A DNA stretch of 64,000 nt from Aphis gossypii (taxonomy: Eukaryota > Arthropoda > Insecta > Hemiptera > Aphididae), in NCBI RefSeq assembly GCF_020184175.1, contig NC_065531.1:31083213-31147212 (forward strand). Direction: 5' to 3'. Positions 12,401 through 23,300 of the stretch are shown piece after piece (position 1 is the first letter of the stretch; each line of letters opens with the position of its first letter). Below the pieces are notes generated by a model. That model saw only the letters and a list, made by a program, of their open reading frames with translations, had not been told where the DNA came from and did no database searches. The translations under genes and the position numbers were made by a program.

Positions 12401-15400
12401 AGGTATCCATTAGCGCGAAAAATCAGTGATTCGTTAATCCCATTTATATCTTACACAAAATTATTGGAATAAAATTATTTTCGTTTATTCAACAATAATT
12501 TTTATTGTGTAAGAGGATGCCAGAGCAGCCCGTATGTATTGTTTTCGTCTTTACAAATGAACAATACAACAAAATATATAACAATAATTTAGATTAAGTA
12601 AAGTGTTAGATGTTTATACTTTTGTAAGTAGATTTTCAATTTTAAAATGTATTAAAAACGTTTAATTATATTTTACACATACATATTTCGCTTAAAAATC
12701 GGAATATTATAAAAACCAACGTACAAAGGTTTACAAACTGTGATGTGTTGGTAGGAAAATTCGGTCTAATACAGTAATATTAGCAGTAATTAACCACACA
12801 AAATGATTCAACCAAACTCTAATTTCCTTATTTTACATTGATAACTAATAAGGGGAGATCACACATGGCGTCTTCAAATAAATGAATGACTTTTCAAAAG
12901 GAAGTATAATTTTTTTTACCACGTTTCTTCGATAAGACTGGAAACGAGTTAACGACGCAGATTGTTCAGTGCTATTTTTATATCCAACATAAAAACCTGT
13001 TTTGTAGACAATTGCATATTATTTTTAGATATTATTCAAAACAATTCACGTCAAATCCGGTATCGAATAAAATATTTTAAATTTAGGAACTATAGGATAT
13101 TATTGATATTAATAAATTCAATGTACTATTGAGTAAGTTGTTGACTGTTTATCATTTGTAGGTAAGCGTAACAGAAGTACAGAACACATGAATATCAGTA
13201 GTTGTAGTTAATTCAGTTTTACATAAAATATGATCATTACGTTTGTCGTTTGGGTAAACGATGGACACCCATTTTAGATGGTTTGAGAATACACAGTTGT
13301 CTTTAATGGGATAGTGGTCTTTAGCTAGTCTTTAGTGGGCAGTGGGCATATTTTCTCTGTACCATAATGTGCAATTTAAAGAAAATATTCGCTTATAAAA
13401 TTGTAATCGTCGTTTGATAATTATTCCGTTAATGCGAATACAAACTAAAACTGTTAGTTATTTAAATGTGACGTTTTGATGCAAAAATACACCTTGTAAA
13501 GTGGACTATATCTGAGGATAAATCAAAGTATTAAACATACTTTAAAACTAAAAATAAAAAAAAGTTTGATTCGTTAAGAAAATTAAAGAAATTAAACATT
13601 CGAATCAACCATCCCCCAACAGACACAGCCAAGACTCCTGTCCACCGTGTAATAAAATAACAATAAATTATAATCGATCCTTTCTATTGTACAGAAAATC
13701 TAACAATAGTATTACATGGCTTATGGAACCATATTATTTATTAATAATAATAATATAATATTATTAAGCGTCGATGTATTATATTATTATTGTTGTTGTC
13801 GCCAGTTCGTGGAAAACCGACTACAACGACAAACACCGACGACGACGAAAACAAAAATTGTGTTGGATTGCGCGTGCCGACTGCCGCGCAGAGTTTGGTT
13901 ATTACTTATTACTCATTAGTCATTACGAATCGCGTGCCGCTACTTGCCAGTTGCTAGTTGCTACCACAGTTCACTATTCACTTATAAGTCGACAGCGGTT
14001 CTAGTAAGATCATCTTTAAAATACGACTTCTATTTTTTCAAAACGCGTATCGTTATTATTTGCACGTTTTATTTTAATAGTGCTAATACTACAATATAAT
14101 ATAATACGATAATAAGACACCAGGACTATTTTATATATCGCGATCAACACTGTATCCATTTAAAAGATATTAAATATTATATCTGGTTTAATCATCGTCG
14201 TATTAATTGTTGACATTTTTTTGGACCATAAGTAAGTTATTTTTTTACTTTTTTATTATTTAAATTACGTTTGTAGGTCCGCAAGTACATAGCACACCCG
14301 CGTGGATAATATGTAGTTTAATAGTTTTTCTATTTTTGTTTCATTGATTGTTCGCCGCACAAACTACGATTTAATTTTATTTTCACGATTAAAATCGATT
14401 TGATCTATTTTCTATATTTTTCTAAGCAACTATATTATGTATGATACGTTTTTAAGAGATACAACAAGTAGTTATTGTCATATTCATTAAAATTTAAAAC
14501 GCGTAGTTATTAGTATTATTTATAAATAGTATTTTATGGTTTATGGAATTGTTAACCGATTAATAATACAATTTACACTTCCGCCTCATTTACAAATAAT
14601 TGTTTATAATACTACATATTAAATGTAGACACAAACCATGGTATTTATATAATATTATTGTATCTTTTTATTCTAATGTACGGGTGGGTATTGGGTAAAA
14701 AAAAAATTGATAAGAAGTATAAATAAATCTCTTAAATTTATATTTTGGTATAAAACAATTGTAGCCATTATCCAAGTTTATACATAGATTAAACATTTCA
14801 ACCTATAATTATAACTAGAATGTAAAAATATATAGATGTGTATTTTAACAGTTATCATTATTTATCTATTATTTCAAACGCATTTAATTCTACATAATTT
14901 CATGTTGGTTTTTTTATAAGGTGTTTTACGACGGGCCTGAATTTATTAGCAACATTGATTTATTAAAATAATACATAAAATAATTATACTACTTTTATAA
15001 ACTTATCCACTTGTAAACTATTGCTAGCATAATATGTATTGTGAAAAGTAGAATTAAATATATAATGACATTCTAATTTAGACATCGGTTAAGTTCGGTA
15101 TTATTCTTTCGGCTGTGGGGGATTAACTTAAAGAACATACTAATTTTAATCAATAGTTAAATTATTAATTAAACTTATTTTAAACATGTGTTATTATGTA
15201 GTTTTATATCTTGTCCATTTTTATTTCACAATGTTAATATTTTATTTTTTTATGAAGTAGGTACCTAACCAGTTATGATTAATGTAATTTATTGAAAAAT
15301 TGATATTGAAATAATCAATCATAAAATTAGATAATTCAAATTGTGGCACTGTATTTATTCATTTATTAATGTTTTTATATTTAGAATTTGATTTCTATTT

Positions 15401-18400
15401 GAAAATTAAAAATATTCTGTATGAAAATGGAAATGTATTGTGCAACTCAAAATAATGTTTTATTCTGCGATTACTACAAGGTTAGTATTTAAAAGCTTAA
15501 ATAAAATTATACCTGTAGATATAAATATAAATTTAGCAAATATTATTCATATTTTAGCCTACACCCCGTTATCCACTATCATCATATTCTCAATCATCAT
15601 ATATGTCCAGTGCATCAAGTTATTCACAATCGTCTTTTTCACCAATCTCATCACCTTACACTCCACCGTCTCAGACTTCAGAATCATATACAAATGGAAA
15701 TGATACTGTATTTAAATTTCCTTCAATAATTCAAGACCAGTATATTGTAAGCATATCTATTATCTGTTTATTTTAAAAATATATTAAAATGCATTTTATT
15801 TTTATAGCCTACACGTCAAGATTTGATAAGTGCTGCTATTGCTAGAGCAAAATCTTTGATTGAAATAGAAGAAATTGGCCAGCGTTTAATTTCAGTTGAT
15901 AAAAGACATGTCATTCAAAATAATGGTCAAAAAACACTTTTGCCAACAATTAAACAAGAACCAAAACGTGGTAGTGAGCTATATATTGCATTACCAAAAG
16001 CTTGTTTGGAAGGATTTCTTTATGCTATTTTCTCACAGGTAATATCTTTAAAATATTCTTATAAATTAAAAACTTGAGTATTATATAAAAACTTATTTAT
16101 TAGTTTGGAACCATTCATCAAATTCGATTAATGATGCATTTTTCTGGTTCAAATCGAGGATATGGTTATGTAATGATGAGTAGCCCTATGGAAGCAGAAA
16201 CTGCCCTGGCTAAACTAAATGAGCTTTCTCTTCCTGGTATCAGAGGCCACTTATTGGTGAGCATGTCAACTGATAACAGAACATTATTTGCCAGGAACAT
16301 ACCTATGGATTTATCTGAAGAGCAATTGCAAATAGAATTTGAAAAACGTGTTGAAGGGGTTAAGAAAGTCAGAGTTTTTAATAACACAGATGATCCTACC
16401 AAAAATAGAGAATTTTGTTTTGTAATATTCAAAGATCATCGAAGTGCTGCTTTAGCTCGTCGCTCGATGGCAGAAAGTCCATTTTTTATAAATGGAGTTT
16501 CAATCAAAATTCAATGGGCAGAATCTGAACCAGTATTTCGACATTCTGTATTGATGAGAGTTAGTATAAGAATTTGGTCAATTTTTTTTCCATAACATTT
16601 ATAAGGTTTATTGTATTTTTCAGATGAAACAATTACATATTAGAAACATGAATGCTCAAACAACAGAAGAAGATATATGGAAAATCTTGTGCCAACATGT
16701 TACACCAAACAATATTGTATTTATTAAGAAAAATAATACTTGTGCTAGAATAAAATTTATTCGCCATGAATATGCAGATATTGTACGAAAAAATCTTGAC
16801 GGTAATATAATATTTTTTACTTATAATTAGAGAGGTTAGAGATATTTTAAAACTTGCAACTATTACGTTCAAATAATAACATTTTTTAAATTGTACATTA
16901 ATAATATTATCAATGTTACAATTCAACAGTTATTCTTGAGATTCTCTTAGTATAGTCAGAATTAGAATATTTCTATATTTTTCAAAATTAAATATTGTGT
17001 TACAAAATAATTTGCTTATTGTAGGTAAACGAGTTCATGGAATTAATTGGATAGTGATGTGGGACAAAATAGAAGGAACAAAATATGAATGTGAAGGATA
17101 TTTTAAGCGTTTAAGTATATAATTTACCTTAACAGTAATTATTTATACTTATATTTATATGTGTGTATATCTTGTAAACTCATTCAGAATTATTTAATCA
17201 ATACTGCATCAATAATATTAAATCTAGTTTCCAACATTTTTACTTTTTAATTAAATGACAGAATAACTTACCGACATCTCCATTATTTAAAAAGACTGGT
17301 TCCACGCTTACATTACAGTCAATCACCTTGTTTTCAATTGCATTTCTAATGTGGATTCCCTTCCCTTGGTAACTACTACCTTGGATACCACAAGATATGA
17401 TAAATTTAACGTATGATTCTTGTTCGGTGTAGTATTGAGTTAAATATTCAAATGCTTTTTCAACCTGCAAGATAACAGCACCTTTATACTATTTGTATTA
17501 ATTTTAATTTATATAATTTATATAATGTATATATCTTCAACAAATTAAGTTAAAACATTAAATAGAAGTTTCTATTAATGTTAATTATTTGTGAATAAAT
17601 GTAAAATAGATTATAATTTTTTTTTTTTTAAGAATGGAATTTCTTTTAAACTGCTACTTAATAAAAATAGTTTTTAATATTTTTATAGTTTTATGATTTT
17701 ATACTTGTAATAAACCATGTCCTTGTGAAAAATGATCAATTTTATCATTATACAATGCTGTGTTTTCCATCGCTCTTTTTATCATGTAGGGACAAGTATC
17801 AATATTTTTTGCCTTAAGTCCAGATATTAATACCGCTGAAAAATAAAGTATTCCTCTTAGAATTGACAATTATATAAATAACTAAGTAATTACTGACCTG
17901 TTGCTCCAGCTACGTGAGGTGCAGACATGCTTGTGCCATTCATTAACTGTGTTCCTCTTAGCAAATATCCAGGTACAGAAGCTATTGCACCACCTGGTGC
18001 ACATACACTTATCCCTCTACCTCCATCAATTGTTGGTCCTCTCGAGGACCATGTATAGGTATTTCCTGGGAGTTTTTGTAGCATTGAGTATTCTGATGTC
18101 ATCATATCTGGCGATACGTAGGCTCCAACTCCTTTAGTATAAACATGAAAAAAAAAATTTAGTAACAATTATTGATAGTTATGAATAATAACTTTTTACC
18201 TATAATTGTTGTTTTTGAAATATCTGGAGGAGCACCTATGGTACCTAAAGCTGGTCCATGATTACCAGCAGATGCAACCCAAGTGACTGCATGTTTATCT
18301 ACGACATCATTCATAATATCACCAATTCTCCTATAAATAATACACAATAAATATTTTATTATTTTTTAACCTTAAATTTAGAATTACCCAGCATGAGACC

Positions 18401-20368
18401 AATTTGAGTGTTCACCATAACTCATATTTATAACGTCAATGTTGAACTTCTTTCTAAGTTCCATAACTTTAATCATTGCCCTGACTATTGCAGTTCCTGT
18501 TTCCATAGTCTCTAAACGGCTATCACCAATTGTCAAGGATATAATTTGGGCACCTGGAGCAACTCCATTTCTGTCTGGTTCATCAGGAAAATATCCAGCA
18601 GCAATTGCTGATACATGTGTCCCGTGAGATGCTAATGCACATTAATAAAAATATTTTTGGTTAATTTTGTATTGTTCATTAATTTAAAAAAAATTAATTT
18701 TCAGTACTTACACCCAAGCGATACAATTTCCAACACATCTCCATCATTATACACATTGAATGAATAACTCATTCGATCGGAAGCAGTGATATAATCAAAA
18801 TTATTCACTGGATCTTCACTAAATTCTCCCATAAGTTTACATGAAGCCAAGTCTCCTATTTCAGAAGTATCTAAACATGCACTATTAAAAATAAAAAATT
18901 AGCTTTTTTATCTAGTACAGTAAACAATAGATAGATAAATTTAAAGAAATTGCTAATCTTTCAATGTACATTATTGCATACTGAAGTAACATCAATGACT
19001 TACAGTCTGTGCAAAAATTAATTTGAGTACATTGTCATGCCATGTATAAGACTACAAGTTATCACGATTCATAATATCTATAGCAGGGATGGCAAACCTT
19101 TTGAACCCTACATGCCACAAATTACCTTTTTTTTCAAGTGTGCCATAAAAAATATGTATTATATTCAATAAGACGTATGTTCAAAATATTTTTATCTATT
19201 ATATATTAATATTTTTTAATTTTTCTCATGCCATGGATTTGTCATCCCTGACCTATAGAGTGTAAGGGAATATTCTTGTACTTAGAACTTGAGTCTGCTA
19301 TCTATCCATAGTCATGAACTGAATTACTATTTTAACAATTAATATGAATCTGATGATATTGGGAAAAACAGACAACAAAATATTATGTTTAACCATTTAA
19401 CTCAGCCCCAAAATAATCACATTTTAAATTTGATAGTATTATAAAATAATTTTTTAATGATGAATAAAACTGCATACAGAATGTGCAATTTGACTTGACA
19501 CTGTAGTTGAATTAATTTTTGTATTGTAGTAAGTAAGTACTATTTAATAATACTTACAGCCACTGTACTCCATCATGGAAAACCACACAATCATAAACTG
19601 GGGTGATAAATTTATATTTTTTTTCTAAACTTATTAAAGCTTCCACAGTGCTATCTATATCTTCCTTTATTAATTTCTGGTTTCTTGTTAGTGTGACTTT
19701 AGAAGGATCATTTTCCTAAAATAAATGTAATTTATTTAGTAGGACCAGGGATACATTTTATTCATTAATTACATTGTTGAAATTTTGTTGTTCCATAATT
19801 GATTTTGATAATAATGGTTTGTGCAATGGGTCCCATTCCTTTTCTTTCTTTTCTTCTTCAATTCGCTTTTGAACTTGTTTGGTGTATAATTCATATGCAT
19901 TTTTTATACCTATATGATACTTTCCAGTAGGATTCTTCCAAGTACTCGGAATCTGCAAAACAGATGTTAAGAAATAGATGAAAAATATTTAAGGTATTGA
20001 GTACTTACCACAAGTGTACGTCCACTTAGTCCTTTTATTTCATTTCCTTCAGGTGTCACTACAGTTGAAGTATCGACATCACCAGCACCACTGCAATCAT
20101 ATCTAGCAATGACTTTTGGTTTTCCTTCACTTGTAACCTGAGATTCATACATCACAATATTTAACAAATTATCTATTGTTCACTAAAAAATAAGGATTCT
20201 CACTTTAAGACCAGGAGCTCCAGGATCTACACCGGAATCAAATATAGCTATTGTCACATTACGGCCATCGTAAGACGGATTTTTAGACAAAAAATTTGTG
20301 ACTCCCGTTTCTTTTTTTGGTACCAATGCCCATACTGGAAACTCTTCTGCTTGCAACGTTGTACTCAT
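3436..20368 (-). CDS. TPP2: Tripeptidyl-peptidase II (giant subtilisin-like serine protease)
   Basis: TPP2 cuts tripeptides from the N-termini of oligopeptides released by the proteasome and forms very large cytosolic complexes. Twenty-one exons join in phase to 1275 residues (human 1249). Exons: 20204-20368, 20009-20137, 19773-19952, 19558-19715, 18712-18881, 18388-18631, 18200-18330, 17898-18131, 17705-17835, 17272-17464, 11141-11297, 10190-10371, 9951-10102, 7396-7613, 5195-5429, 4858-5105, 4720-4801, 4332-4473, 3955-4225, 3721-3901, 3436-3660. The subtilase core is complete: Asp44 in IAIFDSGVD, His at about 270 in SHGTHV, oxyanion Asn at about 372 in SAGNHGP, Ser at about 460 in NGTSMSAP. 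The TPP2-specific middle and C-terminal domains follow. The ATG at 20368 gives MSTTLQAEEFPVW, collinear with known TPP2; the frame stays open upstream but has no ATG. Intron 10 (11298-17271) encloses another gene. Confidence 0.96.
5655..6040. repeat. Foldback (inverted repeat) element in TPP2 intron 14
   Basis: Two arms of about 130 bp face each other, roughly 5660-5800 and 5908-6040, with about 105 bp between them. Shared blocks include GGTAAAGTTCTTCCCAATGC (right arm) against its complement at about 5760-5780, and CTAACATAG against CTATGTTACG. Arm identity is high but not perfect. There is no ORF. It is most likely a non-autonomous DNA element; I could not fix its outer ends. Confidence 0.7.
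6124..6730. mobile_element. TIR element, about 607 bp, in TPP2 intron 14
   Basis: The ends read AAGTTCACTTTACCAACC at the left and, in complement, AAATTCACTTTACCAACC at the right. Inverted similarity continues inward for about 160 bp; for example CCCGGAAACTATTATTTTAG at 6215-6234 pairs with the segment at about 6634-6653. The middle contains a more GC-rich block (6300-6500) whose sequence CATAGTAAATCG is related to one at about 22698. I saw no clear target duplication. Non-autonomous. Confidence 0.75.
8575..8635. repeat. Short hairpin in TPP2 intron 13
   Basis: An inverted repeat with arms 8575-8591 (TTCTTCGAATATGTTGA) and 8618-8635 (the complement with one extra base), and a loop of about 26 bp. 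This is the size of a small RNA hairpin, but nothing else supports a microRNA. Confidence 0.5.
9270..9625 (-). mobile_element. Remnant of a LINE (non-LTR retrotransposon) reverse transcriptase
   Basis: Read on the minus strand from about 9620, the translation gives VKDLGILFDLKLKF, then INNIVIKAKKILGFI. After two in-frame stops come ICFKFSIFSLIHSI and CEYGSI. The order 'KDLGV.FD..L.F..HI', 'KA...LGF', 'L..S..EYGS' is the 3' part of a Jockey/CR1-type reverse transcriptase. Stops and frame changes show it is dead. It lies in TPP2 intron 13 in the same orientation as the gene. Confidence 0.75.
11946..12034 (+). mobile_element. 65-bp retroposed insertion with 12-bp target duplication
   Basis: The 12-mer GTAACGGATAAG occurs at 11946-11957 and again at 12023-12034. 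Between them are 65 bp starting TTTACGCCGCAG, unusually GC-rich for this window, and ending in eight A residues. A long direct repeat plus an A tail is the hallmark of LINE-mediated insertion of an RNA copy. I do not recognise the source RNA. Confidence 0.65.
12267..12303. repeat. Near-perfect 37-bp palindrome
   Basis: The segment reads almost the same on both strands around a central ACTAGT, starting ATCTTAGA and ending TCTAAGAT. There is little or no loop. Function unknown; it could be a terminal hairpin remnant of a transposon. Confidence 0.6.
13980..14231 (+). promoter_or_regulatory. Possible promoter/5' UTR exon of the nested RRM gene
   Basis: The region 13.8-14.2 kb is less AT-rich than its surroundings. 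It ends in a good donor (CATAA then GTAAGT at 14232). The next acceptor in line is TATTTAG at 15378-15384, just 37 bases before the ATG at 15421. This suggests an untranslated first exon here. The 5' edge is a guess. Confidence 0.35.
15421..17122 (+). CDS. Three-RRM RNA-binding protein, A1CF/RBM46/RBM47-like
   Basis: Six coding exons, 15421-15480, 15558-15746, 15808-16038, 16104-16559, 16624-16801 and 17025-17122, join in phase to 403 residues. After an 83-residue Ser/Tyr/Pro-rich start there are three RRMs. RRM1 has LYIALP and RGYGYVMM. RRM2 has LFARNI and REFCFVIF. RRM3 has LHIRNM and a weak RNP1. The stretch MMHFSGSNRGYGYV, the HRSAALARRSM block after RRM2 and IQWAES match the order of the A1CF/RBM46/RBM47/DND1 family. 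In that family the animal proteins bind mRNA, and RBM46 relatives act in germ cells. There is no C-terminal double-stranded-RNA-binding domain; the protein ends soon after RRM3. Several RNP positions are degenerate, so it is a divergent member. The gene lies antisense inside TPP2 intron 10. Exact orthology is unsure. Confidence 0.85.
19084..19250. mobile_element. hAT-like miniature element, 167 bp, in TPP2 intron 4
   Basis: The left end CAGGGATGGCAAACC and the right end GATTTGTCATCCCTG are inverted repeats of the hAT type. Flanks ATCTATAG (19076-19083) and ACCTATAG (19251-19258) match at 7 of 8 bases, an aged 8-bp target duplication. No ORF. Confidence 0.8.
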
Positions 20369-23300
20369 GTTACGCAGAATTGTTTCTCTTATAAATATAA
20401 CTTTCTTTGGTATTACAATTCGAAAAGCGTCCAATATTCGAATAATAATTGTAACTGTATAACTAACACAATGAAGATGAAATATTATGAGTTATGATGA
20501 TGAAAGTTATGACTTCAGAGTTCAGACTTCAGATTCAGAATATTTATTCAAAATGATTCTGCATAATATTCACTATCGATATTATACTTATCAATGCTAT
20601 CGAACATCGGAACATTTTGATAATTGATTTGATATTATAAACTATCTGAAAGTCAAAGGCCTCCACGTAAAAATCCTTTACGAATTTTGATAAAAAATAA
20701 ACTATAATACTTACATCTAGAGAGCAGGCTTCTCTTACGTATGTTATTTTATTTGGTTTGGTGTACAAAATCTTACATTGATATTCCACTAGATGTCGTT
20801 AAATTGATGAAATTGCATACGTAATTATTTTTAAATATTGGATATAAATCTAGTTTAGCACAATAGCACCCCAATCGAAATTTCGATTTTGTTTTTTGGA
20901 AACCCATGTATTTCAACGTTTTAAAAATTTTGGGGTCAAAAGTTTTTTGGATATAATTATTCTTAAAATTACTGCCTACTAAGTTATTTTCGATGTTTTA
21001 TACGTATGCGGAAAACGGCAAAACGCATACTTAGACTAGCCCAACTAGGTACTAATCAAATTGAGTAATATGAGTAATAGTTCTATAGTGACGATATAAT
21101 ATTATTACTATAATATTAAAAAATATAGGTTAATTTATGTATAATGTAAAGATATATATTGTTTTTCTATACATAAAGGTATGTAGATGATTCTGCGCGG
21201 AAACTGGTAGGTCGTAGGTAGTTCGAAAAATAATAAGGTCTCGAGATATAATAATCAAAAATTGTCTACAGTACTACTTATTTAATTTTATTTTTTTGAT
21301 AGTAGGACACACAGATTTAAAAAAGCGGGTAAGTGAGTACCGCTCTGCTGTACATTAGGTGACGTATGGATCATTATTATATATTATAGGAGTGTTAAAT
21401 TTGAATCCAATGATATGTATCATTACATACGAAAAACGATTCTGAACGAAGATGATTAGTTAGCCCAGGATATAATTTCCAGTGGTTGGTAAAATAAAGT
21501 GGTTTATGTTTTAATGGCCTGAATACACCAGAATTTAAATTCTTTTATAATTGTTATAAGCATAAGCTTAACTTATGGAAAATCTCGTATTGAATTCAAC
21601 TCTAATCTACTAATACAAAAATTTTTATGAATTATACCTACAAAATAATTTGCAAATATTCATGGATTTGACGAATTTTTGTCAATATTTGAACTTCAAA
21701 TGCTAATAAAAAAAAATCGTGCCTATGTATTCTTATAATTTTTTTATCACTATAAGAATAACTTATGAGGAACTTTGTATTAAATTTTTACGTATTTTAA
21801 TTGGGCCGAAAAAATTTATCGACACTTCAAAAAAAAATTTTCAAAATTGAAAATTTCAGTTGTTTATAAATAGCTCAAAAAAAGTCGAAATATTTTGAAA
21901 ATTAAATCATGTAAAGAAAATACCAATCTAAATAACTGGTGAAATTTTCAAGTATCTACGACTTATATTTTTAATAATAAATATTTAAAATCGTTTGAGG
22001 ATAAATCATTATCGTTACGCTGTTTCGTACAAATTTAAAATTCTGCAAACGCACTTAAAATTTTTCTTATAATGAGTTTTTTTACCTTCGAGTTTTCTTT
22101 ATAGCTACTTGAAGGAAAATTTAGTGTTGAATTTTTTATTCTTAGATATAACCACGAATAATGTTTTATATATAATATATATAATTTTTTTTATCGACAC
22201 TTCAAATAATAATTCTCATAAAAATCGAAAATTTCAGAAGTCTATAAATAACTCAAAAAACTGTCAAAATGTTTACTTTTGACCTGCATAATGCAGCAAG
22301 GATATTCACTTTGCCATCAGAAACTACCCCCAAAGTTTGTAATTGAAGCATTATTTCGACTATAGTTATGCTTTACACAGACACACAAAAAAAAACACAC
22401 ATCATTGTAAAATCAATACATTCATCACTCCGTTCAGAATCTAAAACTTATTGTATCTATTTTTTTGTCTTTATAATCTAATATTTTTTTGAGTTATAGT
22501 TTTTTCTTTATTTTTTGTATGACTGATTTAACTTGTTTTTTTTTAGTTTATCGCAACTTTGAATTCTGAACAATTTTAATGTTGACCCAGGAGAGTACTA
22601 TTTTTAAAAATCGGGATTTTACCACCGCCCAACAAAGTTGTGGGCATCGTTTTTTAGTCTGTGACCTAAGAACCTTAGTCCACCTTGGGCGGTGTCGCAT
22701 AGCAAATCGAGGGATGTTTTCGTTTTAAATGTCGGAGCAAGCGAGTGGTAACGTTGGTCCCTAATTCCCTTTGAAAATTGTATGTTGAAATAAGCATATT
22801 ATATATATATTTTTGAATTATACTCAAAAACTAATGATTTTCCAAAAAAAACCAAAATTTCGAGGGGGTGCTAAACTAGATTAATTCTCTAGTGTATAAG
22901 TGTGTAACTACCTTGGATTAAAATTAAATAAGCAAAATTTTATTTAAGATGTTTCTCCCCCCTTGCTTACGTAGTTTGTTGATCTAAAACGCTATCACTA
23001 TAATAGTAGTATGGTCAATAACTATATTAAACTAGGTATATGAAATTAGAAATTTCACGTTCTGATGGCTGCAATCAATACGTATGTAGTTATGTACTAA
23101 TGTCATCAAAACCCAGAGTGGAGTTTAGATATTAAACGAACTTAACATTAAAATAGTGACAAATGTCAAACTATTTAGGTATACCCTATTTACATGCATC
23201 CATTAATTCGAATTGGAGTACTTACGACTATACATGCATCACATCTAAAATCGTGTTAGTATGTTAGTATACCTAATACATTCCACTCGACCAGTTTACG

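Larger units (their letters stand above)
11298..17271 (-). other. TPP2 intron 10 (6 kb), host of a nested gene
   Basis: Donor and acceptor are both clear. Exon 10 ends GATGTCG before GTAAGT (reading minus), and exon 11 begins after TTACAG at 11298-11303. The split codon closes in phase. All exons of the plus-strand three-RRM gene lie within it. Apart from that gene it holds a small retroposed insertion (11958-12022), a palindrome (12267-12303) and AT-rich filler. Confidence 0.85.

Noticed and set aside
13716..14004. Two plus-strand ORFs of 67 and 76 residues
   Set aside because: No domain, overlapping frames, and positioned in the likely promoter/5' UTR of the nested RRM gene.
20369..20434. 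N-terminal extension of TPP2 upstream of the ATG
   Set aside because: The frame is open but the first codon taken as Met there is TTG; the first ATG (20368) gives the collinear family N-terminus.
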